A stretch of DNA of 17,905 nt from assembly GCA_964580255.1 (NCBI GenBank), contig CAZOJX010000027.1, positions 1 to 17,905 on the forward strand, given 5' to 3'. Below the pieces are notes generated by a model. That model was not told where the DNA came from, ran no database searches, and worked only from the letters and a program-made list of their open reading frames with translations. This document shows, in pieces, positions 1 to 8,300 of the stretch (its first letter is position 1; every line of letters starts with the position of its first letter). This DNA is from HGM12587 sp964580255. GTDB taxonomy: Bacteria; Bacillota; Clostridia; Lachnospirales; Lachnospiraceae. The translations under genes and the position numbers were made by a program.

Positions 1-70
1 AGTATATACTATACAAAAGAAAAATGCAAGCACTTTTTTTAAATTTTTTTAAAAAATTTAAAAAAACACT

Positions 71-105
71 GCGGAGCCTGAAAAATCAAGGTTTTTCGGC
101 TCCGC
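71..105 (-). terminator. Intrinsic terminator after pncB
   Basis: An 8-bp GC-rich stem (gcggagcc, 71-78, with ggctccgc, 98-105) is extended by an inner GAAAAA/TTTTTC pairing around a six-base loop. On the minus strand it starts 10 bases past the pncB stop and is followed by a long T-rich tract (bases 40-68 read in reverse). The plus strand also has a T run (106-111), so it may work in both directions and insulate pncB from whatever lies left of the window. Confidence 0.85.
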
Positions 106-114
106 TTTTTTCAT

Positions 115-1572
115 TTAGTCTTCCAATTCACTCAGTTCTTCCAAAAGATCTGCTTTCATTTTATAAAGTTTGTCAGAAAGATCCACATAAACTTTATGCG
201 GATTTACCAGTCGTCTGGATTCCTCCCATAATGTTTCCTGTTCCCGCTGACAATAGCTGCGCATTTCCATTACGCTCGGTGATTCGTAGACACATTCTCC
301 GTCCCGGAAAACTTCTACCAGCAGTTCTCTCATTTCGTAAGTACCTGCTTTGTATTTTGTCTTCTTCCAGGTTTCGATCGGATCGAAAATACGAAGATCC
401 CGGTTTGTATCAAAGGTTTCGTCCGCAAGACAGATCAAGTCTGCATTGAGCATTCCGGTTTCCTTATCATAAATACGATAAACGGTCTTATTTCCAGGGT
501 TGGTCACCTTCTCCGTATTTTCAGAAAGCTTGATCTTTGGAATAAAGCTTCCGTCCTCTTTCTGGATCGCTGCCAGCTTATAAACACCGCCGAAAGCAGG
601 CTGATCCTTTGATGTGATCAGGTTGGTTCCAACACCCCAGGAACGAATCTGTGCCCCCTGGGCTTTCAAGCTGTCGATCAGGTATTCGTCCAGATCACTG
701 GAAGCAGAGATCACTGCGTCCGGGAATCCTGCTTTATCCAGCATTTTTCTTGCTCTCTTAGAAAGATAAGCAAGGTCACCACTGTCAAGGCGAATGCCGT
801 ATTTGGTCAGCGGAATGCCCGCCTCACGCATTTCCTTAAAGACACGGATCGCATTCGGCACACCGGATTTCAAGGTATCATAGGTGTCTACCAGAAGGGT
901 ACATGCATTCGGATAAAGCTCTGCATATTTCTTAAATGCCGTATATTCGTCCGGGAAGCTCATAATCCAGCTGTGGGCATGGGTTCCCAGCACCGGCACA
1001 TCAAACATCTGTCCGGTCAGCACATTGGAGGTTCCCACACAGCCGCCGATCATGGCCGCTCTGGCACCATAAATGCCTGCGTCCGGCCCCTGGGCACGAC
1101 GGAGTCCAAACTCCATGATTCCGTCTCCTTTTGCTGCATAGACAACCCTCGCTGCTTTTGTTGCAATCAGACTCTGATGGTTCACAATATTCAAGATCGC
1201 GGTTTCGATCAGCTGTGCCTGCATGATCGGTGCAATCACTTTCACCAATGGCTCTTTCGGGAATACAACGGTTCCTTCCGGGATCGCATAAACACTTCCC
1301 GTAAATTTAAAATCTGCCAGATATTCCAGAAAATCCTCATCAAAAATGTGAAGTCCTCTTAAATATTCAATATCTTCAGAGCTAAAACGCAGATTTTTCA
1401 GGTAATCGATCACCTGCTCTAAGCCCGCTGCGATCGCAAATCCGTTGCCACTTGGATTGGTTCTGTAAAATGCATCGAATACAACTGTATCATTATTTTT
1501 GTTTTTAAAGTATCCCTGCATCATGGTCAACTGATAGAGATCAGTTAACAGGGTCAGATTCATGGTACTCAT
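115..1572 (-). CDS. pncB: Nicotinate phosphoribosyltransferase
   Basis: This cytoplasmic enzyme joins nicotinate to PRPP, giving nicotinate mononucleotide in the Preiss-Handler NAD salvage route. The 485-residue product has family landmarks: an N-terminal LLTDLYQLTMMQGY segment, the central GTHAHSWIMSF region with the histidine-bearing loop, RLDSGDLAYLS, and the C-terminal phosphate-binding region GVGTNLITSKDQPAFGGVYK. Length fits the longer bacterial pncB subgroup. I chose the ATG at 1572 because GGAG lies seven bases upstream (minus-strand aaggagaagaagcATG). A start at 1617 would lie upstream of the probable -10 box and has no ribosome site. The gene follows spoVT by about 100 bases with no clear terminator between, so some readthrough is possible, but it has its own promoter-like element and a possible niacin-responsive operator. 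Family assignment is firm; regulation is inferred. Confidence 0.95.
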   Translation of the reverse strand: MSTMNLTLLTDLYQLTMMQGYFKNKNNDTVVFDAFYRTNPSGNGFAIAAGLEQVIDYLKNLRFSSEDIEYLRGLHIFDEDFLEYLADFKFTGSVYAIPEGTVVFPKEPLVKVIAPIMQAQLIETAILNIVNHQSLIATKAARVVYAAKGDGIMEFGLRRAQGPDAGIYGARAAMIGGCVGTSNVLTGQMFDVPVLGTHAHSWIMSFPDEYTAFKKYAELYPNACTLLVDTYDTLKSGVPNAIRVFKEMREAGIPLTKYGIRLDSGDLAYLSKRARKMLDKAGFPDAVISASSDLDEYLIDSLKAQGAQIRSWGVGTNLITSKDQPAFGGVYKLAAIQKEDGSFIPKIKLSENTEKVTNPGNKTVYRIYDKETGMLNADLICLADETFDTNRDLRIFDPIETWKKTKYKAGTYEMRELLVEVFRDGECVYESPSVMEMRSYCQREQETLWEESRRLVNPHKVYVDLSDKLYKMKADLLEELSELED

Positions 1573-1607
1573 GCTTCTTCTCCTTTTTGTAAATTCATTA
1601 TCAGAAA

Positions 1608-1616
1608 AGTATAACA
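1608..1616 (-). promoter_or_regulatory. Extended -10 promoter of pncB
   Basis: The minus strand reads TGTTATACT, a TATACT -10 hexamer with a TG one base upstream, an extended -10 element. No convincing -35 lies 16-18 bases upstream. Transcription would start near 1601, leaving a leader of about 30 bases that contains the AGGAG ribosome site. This is consistent with the pncB start at 1572. Confidence 0.5.
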
Positions 1617-1656
1617 CATTCTTTCCATAAATCCTAGTACCTTTTCCACTTTCTTT

Positions 1657-1676
1657 ACACCTGTCTTGTCATGTGT
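1657..1676. promoter_or_regulatory. Tandem operator-like site upstream of pncB (NiaR-type candidate)
   Basis: The plus strand reads ACACCTGT-CTTG-TCATGTGT: one perfect and one 5/6-matching copy of the pattern ACANNTGT, 12 bases apart. The site abuts the spoVT stop codon and lies upstream of the pncB promoter. Its right end (ATGTGTTAT, 1671-1679) is the exact inverse of ATAACACAT at 1611-1619, which overlaps the pncB -10 box. From memory, the Firmicute niacin repressor NiaR recognises ACA..TGT-type motifs near pncB, nadABC and niacin transporter genes. The assignment to NiaR is inference, since the regulator gene is not in the window. Confidence 0.4.
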
Positions 1677-2224
1677 TATTCTTCCATCTGCCGGCCTAAA
1701 AATCCTGCCGCACAATGTGCCAGCTTCTTTTCTGTCTCTCCCATACGGGTCTTTTGATCTTTCGCCAAAAGAACCACTGCGCCGATCACATCGCCCTGAC
1801 AGATGATCGGACAGATGGTCTGGGCAAAGCTTTCGGCTGCTGATTCCTTTAAGATCGGAACATAAGCCTTTTCCTCCGGCATTGCCTGACTTTGCCGGCG
1901 TTCCTCCATCAGCTGATCCAGCTTTTCACTGATCTCTTTTCCCAGATACTCTTTTTTCGCACCTCCTGCAGCTGCGATCACCTGTTCCAGATCCGTAATA
2001 CAGATCATAAAACCTGTAGTCTGAGCCAGACTGTCTGCATATTGCCCGGCAAATGCCACCAATTCTCCCATGGGAGAATATTTTCTTAAAATGATCTCCC
2101 CATTCTTTTCCGTAAATATTTCCAAAGGTGTACCTTCCCGAATCCTTAAAGTTCTGCGGATCTCCTTTGGTATGACGATCCGCCCCAACTCATCAATCTT
2201 GCGGGTGATTCCTGTTGCTTTCAT
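1676..2224 (-). CDS. spoVT: Stage V sporulation regulator SpoVT (AbrB/GAF)
   Basis: SpoVT is a DNA-binding regulator that, in Bacillus, adjusts late forespore gene expression under sigma-G control. The 182-residue product is close to the 178 residues of the Bacillus protein. Residues 1-50 form an AbrB swapped-hairpin domain (MKATGITRKIDELGRIVIPK, then IRRTLRIREGTPLEIF). Residues from about 55 to 180 form a GAF-like domain with the typical GFMICITD and CQGDVIGAVVLL strands, where a small ligand might bind. The ATG at 2224 has AGGAG seven bases upstream. It lies after ddh, separated by a terminator, and before pncB, and appears to have its own sporulation-type promoter. The N-terminus alone could fit another AbrB protein, but the two-domain architecture and length point to SpoVT. 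Confidence 0.93.
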   Translation of the reverse strand: MKATGITRKIDELGRIVIPKEIRRTLRIREGTPLEIFTEKNGEIILRKYSPMGELVAFAGQYADSLAQTTGFMICITDLEQVIAAAGGAKKEYLGKEISEKLDQLMEERRQSQAMPEEKAYVPILKESAAESFAQTICPIICQGDVIGAVVLLAKDQKTRMGETEKKLAHCAAGFLGRQMEE

Positions 2225-2257
2225 AGATTTTCTCCTTTTCGCTTAATACTCTGCCAT

Positions 2258-2286
2258 TAGTATCACTCATTTTTTAGAAATTATGA
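2258..2286 (-). promoter_or_regulatory. Candidate sigma-G/F-type promoter of spoVT
   Basis: The minus strand has a TCATA element (2282-2286), a 17-base spacer and GATACTA (2258-2264). This resembles the forespore sigma-factor pattern (about GNATA, 17-18 bases, CATNNTA). In Bacillus, spoVT is transcribed by sigma-G, which supports the reading. An inverted repeat, ACTCAT (2265-2270) / ATGAGT (2283-2288), brackets the spacer and could be an operator. The match is imperfect, and no sigma-A promoter is more convincing here. Confidence 0.4.
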
Positions 2287-2335
2287 GTACTTTTTCCATT
2301 TTTCACCCGCCGGGATCTGTTTCTGTCCGGCACAC

Positions 2336-2366
2336 AAAAAAGATCGCCCCAGGGACGATCTTTTTT
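2336..2366 (-). terminator. Intrinsic terminator after ddh
   Basis: An 11-bp perfect stem (AAAAAAGATCG, 2336-2346, with CGATCTTTTTT, 2356-2366) encloses a nine-base loop. On the minus strand it lies eight bases past the ddh stop and ends in six T residues. It separates ddh from spoVT. The plus strand has the same T run, so it could act both ways, although no plus-strand gene feeds into it. Confidence 0.85.
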
Positions 2367-2374
2367 ACTTCTTC

Positions 2375-3367
2375 CTATAATAAATGTTCTCTTAAATATG
2401 CCGGATCATAAGGACTTAACTGTGCCGGTGCTACGTCCAAAACAGTTTTGCAGCCGCAGACACCCTCTTTTGCCATGCGGTAAACAGCTCTGGCATATGC
2501 CACAATAACGCTGGAAGTAAATGCCGGATTGGAATCCAGTTTCAGACTGTATTCGATCACATTGCTGTATTCCTCGTTCCAGCCTGTTTTTCCACTTCGG
2601 ATCACAAAGCCGCCATGAGGGATTCCACTGTGCTGTGCCTTCATTTCTTCCATAGAAATAAAATGTACGGTTGTGTCATAATCCGCAAAATAGTTCGGCA
2701 TGGTCACGATTTCTTTTTCAATCCGGGCAAGGTCAGCGCCTTCCTCTGCCACCACGAAACATTCTCTCGTATGCTTCTGGCGTGTTGTCAGTTCCGGATT
2801 TGCACCGCTTCTCACCTGTTCCAAGGCTTCTTCTACCGGAATCGTGTACTGTCTCGCATCAACAACCCCTTCAATCCGTCGGATTGCATCAGAATGTCCC
2901 TGGCTGACACCTTTTCCCCAGAATGTATAATCTTTTCCTGACGGAAGAACCGCACCTGCATAGACTCTGTTCAAGGAAAACATTCCCGGATCCCAGCCAC
3001 AGGAAATCAGTCCCACTTTGCCGCTTTCCTTTGCAGCCTGATCGACTGCTGCGAAATGCTCCGGAATTCTTGCATGTGTATCAAAGCTGTCGATCACATG
3101 AAAATATTTTACCATTTCCGGTGTCTGTACCGGAAGATCTGTGGCACTTCCGCCGCAAAGGATCAGCACATCTACTTCTTCTGCATGTGCAGCCGCTTCT
3201 GCTGCAGGATATACCGGTACACCTTCTGTCAGGATCTTTAAAGATTCCGGTGCACGTCTGGTAAATACTGCTGCCAGCTTCATATCTTCATTCTGTTTTA
3301 CAGCACATTCCACTCCTTTTCCAAGGTTGCCGTAACCCAAAATACCAATGCGGATCTGTTCTTTCAT
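2375..3367 (-). CDS. ddh: meso-Diaminopimelate dehydrogenase
   Basis: This NADPH-dependent enzyme converts tetrahydrodipicolinate and ammonia directly to meso-diaminopimelate, a one-step bypass of the acylated lysine branches that feeds both lysine and peptidoglycan. The 330-residue product begins with a Rossmann fold (IRIGILGYGNLGKGVE). The central part has family segments such as DVLILCGGSATDLPVQ, GLISCGWDPGMFSLNR, WGKGVSQGHSDAIRRI and PHGGFVIRSG. The C-terminus carries VIVAYARAVYRM. Length agrees with known enzymes (about 320-330). I start at the ATG at 3367, nine bases after AGGAGG; the in-frame ATG at 3376 directly abuts AGGAGG with no spacing. A TATACT -10-like box lies at 3439-3444 in the AT-rich gap shared with the divergent PAP2 gene, but I see no good -35. 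It is monocistronic, ending at a strong terminator. Confidence 0.95.
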   Translation of the reverse strand: MKEQIRIGILGYGNLGKGVECAVKQNEDMKLAAVFTRRAPESLKILTEGVPVYPAAEAAAHAEEVDVLILCGGSATDLPVQTPEMVKYFHVIDSFDTHARIPEHFAAVDQAAKESGKVGLISCGWDPGMFSLNRVYAGAVLPSGKDYTFWGKGVSQGHSDAIRRIEGVVDARQYTIPVEEALEQVRSGANPELTTRQKHTRECFVVAEEGADLARIEKEIVTMPNYFADYDTTVHFISMEEMKAQHSGIPHGGFVIRSGKTGWNEEYSNVIEYSLKLDSNPAFTSSVIVAYARAVYRMAKEGVCGCKTVLDVAPAQLSPYDPAYLREHLL

Positions 3368-3539
3368 AACTTTCATCCTCCTAAAACAATTGATCTGTTC
3401 TTCCCTTTTCTCAATACTTTGTTCATTTAATCAGTTAAAGTATAGCGCAATTTACAAATTTAGAAAAGCATAAATTGAACGGCTTTCTATTATTATTTTA
3501 TATAAATCATAAACATTTCTTAAATTATTCTAAACCTTA

Positions 3540-3567
3540 TTGACTTGACATTTTATAGTAGTAAAAT
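3540..3567 (+). promoter_or_regulatory. Sigma-A-type promoter of the PAP2 gene
   Basis: TTGACT (3540-3545) and TAAAAT (3562-3567) are separated by 16 bases, a good vegetative promoter in an AT-rich intergenic region. The predicted start near 3574 falls downstream of the in-frame codon at 3545, which favours translation from 3602. Confidence 0.6.
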
Positions 3568-3601
3568 GACTTTCAAATTAAGGAGAAAAGGCGGTAATTA
3601 T

Positions 3602-4249
3602 ATGGATTCGAGAGAAATTTGGAAACGCATTCGCACGATGATCATTTTCGGAACGCTCTACCTTGGCGTCTTCTTTTTGATGGAAGCAAGAAATGTTTCT
3701 GTCCATATCATTCACACAGCCCTTGATGACCGAATTCCGTTCTGCGAATATTTTATCGTGCCTTATGTCCTATGGTATTTTTATGTGGCAGGTACTTTGA
3801 TCTATTTGGGACTCTTTCACAAGGATCTGTCAGAATATGACCGGTTTGTAAAAAACATGGCATTTGGAATCCTTTGTTTTGTCCTCGTATCTCTCCTTTA
3901 TCCAAACGGGCAGGATTTAAGACCGGTTTTTTCCTCGGACAATCCTTTCCGCTGGGCTGTTAATTTTTTATATACCATTGATACGCCAACCAACATTCTG
4001 CCAAGCCTCCATGTGTTTGCAGCGGTTGCCTGTGATATGGCGCTTACCCGGGATTTTAGGATAAAAAAACACCCATCACTGGGATGGGCGTCTCATATTT
4101 TGATGATCCTGATCATCTTATCTACCATGTTTTTAAAGCAGCACAGCGTGATCGATGTCACTGCCGCACTGCTTTGCAACTTTATTTTTTATCCACTGTG
4201 CTACGGTCGTAAGACCTCTCCTGCACTACTTTCTGATCATAGTTATTGA
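3602..4249 (+). CDS. PAP2-family membrane phosphatase
   Basis: The 215-residue product is an integral membrane protein of the type-2 phosphatidic acid phosphatase superfamily, which acts on lipid phosphates or transfers head groups at the membrane. Several hydrophobic segments are visible (about residues 12-27, 50-68, 85-98, 137-147 and 163-177). The superfamily motifs sit near the C-terminal half: PSLH at residues 134-137, with His137 as proton donor, and QHSVIDV at 180-186, with His181 as the nucleophile candidate and Asp185. This spacing resembles the PAP2_3/Aur1-like subgroup more than undecaprenyl-pyrophosphate phosphatases. The start at 3602 has AGGCGG seven bases upstream. It is a single plus-strand gene between minus-strand operons. 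Its last seven bases overlap the 3' end of prsA and there is no terminator, so the two transcripts probably run into each other. The substrate cannot be told. Confidence 0.8.
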   Translation: MDSREIWKRIRTMIIFGTLYLGVFFLMEARNVSVHIIHTALDDRIPFCEYFIVPYVLWYFYVAGTLIYLGLFHKDLSEYDRFVKNMAFGILCFVLVSLLYPNGQDLRPVFSSDNPFRWAVNFLYTIDTPTNILPSLHVFAAVACDMALTRDFRIKKHPSLGWASHILMILIILSTMFLKQHSVIDVTAALLCNFIFYPLCYGRKTSPALLSDHSY

Positions 4250-5253
4250 GCAGTACTTTTCAGTTCATAGCTTCTGTCGAATACAACCTGTTCCCATACA
4301 GAATCTACCACTGTTAACGGATATTCTTCGATCCATTCAGCCAGAAGATCATTAAAATATTCTGTCTGTGCTGTAGTGATCAAAGATTCTTTTCTGTTTG
4401 CAGTTGCTTCTTCATCAAGTTCTGCAGTTACCTGTGCAACGTAAAGGTTATTGTCTGTTTCAATGATATCTGTCACTTCGCCTTCACCGATTGCGCCCAT
4501 AGCAGCGATCAGCGCTTCATCATAATAAGCATCTGTTCCTTCGCCGTAATTTCCGCTGTATGCAGTCATACCCTGCTCTACGGCTGCGCCTTCAATGGCA
4601 TTTCCTTCTTTCACACTTGCGATCACTGCAGTCAGCTTGTCTTTGTTTTCCTGAATTTCTTCTTCCGTCAGCGCATTGTCTCCGCTTCCCTTGGAAATGG
4701 TAATGTAGCTGAATCCTCTCTGTGCTGCTTCTTCATCAGTTACTGTCACGTCAGCTTCTGCCTTTACAGCAGCTGCTACACGGCTTCTGAGTGTCATCAG
4801 AGATAAAACTCTTTCAACAGTTGCCTGATCTGCGCTCATCTGTTCCAATGTTTCGGAATCATTGGCTTCTAAAAAGGCTTCTGCCGCTTCTGTAATCGCC
4901 TCTTTGTCTCCATCGCTCAGGGACACGCCGTAATCTGCTGCTTTTTCTTCGATCACATAGTATTCCTGCATCTGAGTCATTACATCAGATTTGAAATCTT
5001 CACCATAAGTAGATCCTGTTCCGTAAAGATCCATTTCGTAGATGCCGTCTCCAAGCATGCTTTTGTAATAAGATTCTGTCTGTACCTGCTGGTATCTTAG
5101 GAGGAAGTTTGCTTCCCCAAGTGTCATTTCTTTTTCTCCGACTGTTGCAGCGATCTGGCTTCCGTCCACCGGTTTGCTTCCACAGCCAACCAGTCCCAGT
5201 GCCATGCTTACGCAAAGGCCTGCTGCAGCAAGTGCTCTATGATATGCTTTCAT
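4243..5253 (-). CDS. prsA: PrsA-like extracellular foldase lipoprotein
   Basis: This is a probable lipid-anchored parvulin-type peptidyl-prolyl isomerase that helps secreted proteins fold outside the membrane. The 336-residue product has a lipoprotein signal: Lys2 and Arg6, a hydrophobic stretch, then the lipobox LVGC with Cys24 as the lipidated residue. Residues about 30-190 form a helical SurA/PrsA-like chaperone region. Residues about 190-300 look like a divergent parvulin domain (GFSYITIS strand, ALIAAMGAIGEGEVTDII, then NNLYVAQV). The catalytic signature is weak, so it may be mainly a chaperone. AGGAGG lies eight bases before the ATG at 5253; a GTG one codon earlier is also possible but less well spaced. 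It follows mfd by 91 bases and has its own promoter. Its 3' end overlaps the convergent PAP2 gene by seven bases. Confidence 0.82.
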   Translation of the reverse strand: MKAYHRALAAAGLCVSMALGLVGCGSKPVDGSQIAATVGEKEMTLGEANFLLRYQQVQTESYYKSMLGDGIYEMDLYGTGSTYGEDFKSDVMTQMQEYYVIEEKAADYGVSLSDGDKEAITEAAEAFLEANDSETLEQMSADQATVERVLSLMTLRSRVAAAVKAEADVTVTDEEAAQRGFSYITISKGSGDNALTEEEIQENKDKLTAVIASVKEGNAIEGAAVEQGMTAYSGNYGEGTDAYYDEALIAAMGAIGEGEVTDIIETDNNLYVAQVTAELDEEATANRKESLITTAQTEYFNDLLAEWIEEYPLTVVDSVWEQVVFDRSYELKSTAQ

Positions 5254-5287
5254 CACATATGCCTCCTCATTTTAAATTCTGTCTGCT

Positions 5288-5316
5288 ATTATAAAATTTT
5301 TTTCAGTTTCGGGCAA
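5288..5316 (-). promoter_or_regulatory. Sigma-A-type promoter of prsA
   Basis: In the gap between mfd and prsA the minus strand shows TTGCCC (5311-5316), a 17-base spacer and a perfect TATAAT (5288-5293). This implies that the foldase can be made independently of the upstream pth-mfd transcript. Confidence 0.7.
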
Positions 5317-5344
5317 CCTTATTTCATCAAATTTCATACTTTTT

Positions 5345-8300
5345 TCACTGTTCCAGCAAAAATTTCATGTCTTCTAAGAGATATGCCAGTGTTTTTAACA
5401 CCTGTGTCTCTGTTTTTTTATTGTTCTTCCGTTCATAGATAAAATACGGTGCCTCTGCTGCCTGGAATTTCAATGCTCCCTGATAGCGTTCTACCAGCTT
5501 TGGAATGTTTGTCACCACAATATTGGCTTTTTCGTACATGGTAAGCTTCAGGCGATCCGCATTTCCCGAAACCTCTGTAATATAAAGAGAATGTGCCAGT
5601 GCCTTGAGCTTTGCGATCTCCAAAAGGTTTGTCACCGCCTTTGGAAGATCCCCGAAACGATCGATAAGCTCCTCTGCCATGTCTTCACATTCCTCCGGAG
5701 TTTCCAGTGTTGCGATCCGTTTGTAAATATCCAGCTTCTGGGCTTCATTTTTAATATAGGAATCCGGAATATACGCATCGGTTTCCAGATCCAGCACCGT
5801 TTCGTACCGGTCTTCCACCTTCGCAGTTCCCTTTAACTCCTTCACCGCTTCATTTAACATCTTACAATACAGATCATATCCTACAGACTGCATGTGACCA
5901 TGCTGCTCTGCTCCCAGAAGATTTCCGGCTCCACGGATCTCCAGATCCCGCATGGCGATCTTAAATCCGCTGCCAAGATCCGTAAATTCCCGAATGGCAT
6001 GAAGACGCTTTTCAGCAATCTCTGTCAGATATTTTCCTCTGCGGTAAAGTAAAAATGCATACGCCGTCCGGTTAGAACGTCCTACACGGCCGCGCAGCTG
6101 ATAAAGCTGGGAAAGTCCCATCTGATCCGCATCATAAATGATCATGGTATTCACATTGGAAATATCAAGTCCTGTTTCAATAATGGTCGTGGATACCAGT
6201 ACATCCGTCTCGCCGGAAATGAAATCATACATCTTCTTTTCCAGCTCCTTCTCACTCATTTGTCCATGAGCAAAGGCAACATTGGCCTCCGGCACCAGTT
6301 TTTCCACATGGGCTGCCATATCCGCAATGGTGTTGACCCGGTTATAGACAAAATAAACCTGTCCGCCTCTGGCAAGCTCTCTATGGATTGCCGCACGCAC
6401 CATTTCGTCCTCATATTCCATAACATAGGTCTGGATCGGCAGACGATCCTGAGGCGCTTCCTCCAAAACACTCATATCCCGAATCCCGATCAGGCTCATA
6501 TGAAGAGTTCGGGGGATCGGTGTTGCCGTCAGCGTCAGTACATCAATATTTTCCTTTAATTTTTTGATCTTTTCCTTATGGGTTACCCCAAAACGCTGCT
6601 CCTCGTCAATGATCAGCAGTCCCAGATCCTTATACTGCACATCTTTGGAAAGAACTCTGTGAGTACCGATCACAATGTCCACCAGACCTTTTTTCAGATC
6701 CTCCAACGTTTTTTTCTGCTGCGCCGGTGTCCTGAAACGGCACAAAAGATCCACACGCACCGGAAATTCCTTCATTCGCTGAACAAAGGTATTGTAATGC
6801 TGCTGTGCCAAAATGGTCGTCGGCACCAGATAAACGACCTGTTTGTTTTCCTGAACGGCTTTGAATGCAGCCCGGATCGCAATCTCCGTCTTTCCATAAC
6901 CCACATCTCCGCAGATCAGACGATCCATGATCTTGGTGCTTTCCATATCCTGTTTGGTCGCCTCGATGGCTGCCAGCTGATCCGCTGTTTCCTCAAAAGG
7001 AAACATTTCTTCAAACTCTCTCTGCCACAAGGTATCTTCCCCGTAAACAAAGCCGTTGCGTTCTGCCCTAGCCGCATAAAGCTCCACCAGATCCTTGGCA
7101 ATGTCCTGCACCGCACTGCGCACTTTCGCCTTGGTCCGGTTCCATTCACTGCCTCCCAACCTGTTGAGCTTCGGCTTTTTCGCATCTGCGGAGGCATATT
7201 TCTGCAGCGTTTCCAGCTGTGTTGCCAGAATATAGAGATTTCCGCTGCCTGCATATTCGATCTTAATGTAATCTTTTAATTTTTTCTCAACCTCGACCTT
7301 TTCAATTCCCCGGTAGATTCCCAGTCCATGATTTTCATGCACCACATAATCCCCGATGGAAAGCTCTGAAAAGCTCTGAATCTTCTGACCTTCATAGTTG
7401 GTCTTTTTCTTCTTTTTCTTTTTTTCAGCGCCAAAAATATCCGTTTCTGAAAGTACCGCAAACTTCACCAGCGGATATTCATAGCCGTTTTTCACATTTC
7501 CATACAGAAGAATGATCTCTCCCGGATTCACGATCCGGTTTTCATCCTCCGTATAAAAGGCATTTAATCCCTCGTCCTGAAGATCCTTGGCAAGGCGGTT
7601 CGCCCTCGTTCTGGAGGAACATAAAAGCACCGTCCGGTACTGTTCTTTTTTCCAGCGTTTCAGATCCTTTGTCAAAAGCTCAAAGCTGTTCTGATAGCTG
7701 TTAATCCCCCGCACCTCCAGTGCGAATCTGTTTTTGACCGTCAACCCCGGAATCTTTGCGTCCAGCATACAAAATGCTGCACAGCGGATCCTTTCCAGCT
7801 TCGCAAAAATCTCTGCGCTTCCCGCAATGGTGTCTGCCTCCTCCGGTGCTGCCTTTCCCTGCAGGATCCGGTTATGAATGCTTTCGCTAAATTCCTTTTC
7901 CACCGCATCTGCTTTTTCGATCAGACGGTTCGGCTCATCTAAAAACACCACACTGTCCTGATCTGCAAAATACTCCAGAAAACTGATGCTCTCTTTTGGA
8001 TTTTTCGCTTCCGGTTCTTTGGCCGGATAGATCGTCACCTCCGAAAGATTTTCAATGGAACGCTGGCTTTCCGGATCAAAGCTTCGGATCGAATCAACCT
8101 CCTCGTCCCAAAGCTCGATACGAACGGGAACTTCCTCTGTCATAAGGAAAAGATCGATGATGCCGCCCCGGACAGCAAACTGTCCTTTCTGCTCCACCTG
8201 ACCGACCCGTTCATAGCCCATCTGTGCCAAAAGGCTTTTTAATGCCTCCAGCTCCACGATACTTTCCATGTTAATGGTCAGCACCTGTTCCTTCAGCTTT

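Noticed and set aside
1..10. Perfect palindrome AGTATATACT at the left edge
   Set aside because: It is AT-rich and only ten bases long, and the neighbouring sequence is cut off, so it cannot be told from chance.
24..449. 141-codon plus-strand open frame at the left edge
   Set aside because: It runs through a terminator hairpin and then antisense to pncB, and its start is in a homopolymer-rich region without a ribosome site.
4189..4197. TTATCCACT, a one-mismatch DnaA box in the PAP2 gene
   Set aside because: It is isolated, imperfect and within coding sequence; such a match is expected by chance in a window this size.
6578..7279. 233-codon plus-strand open frame inside mfd
   Set aside because: It is wholly antisense to conserved Mfd helicase motifs, has no ribosome site and shows no recognisable domain. 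It is an antisense shadow.
7359..7379. Tandem 10-base repeat (AAAGCTCTGA twice) in mfd
   Set aside because: It encodes ordinary conserved residues just ahead of the polymerase-binding domain and does not disturb the frame.
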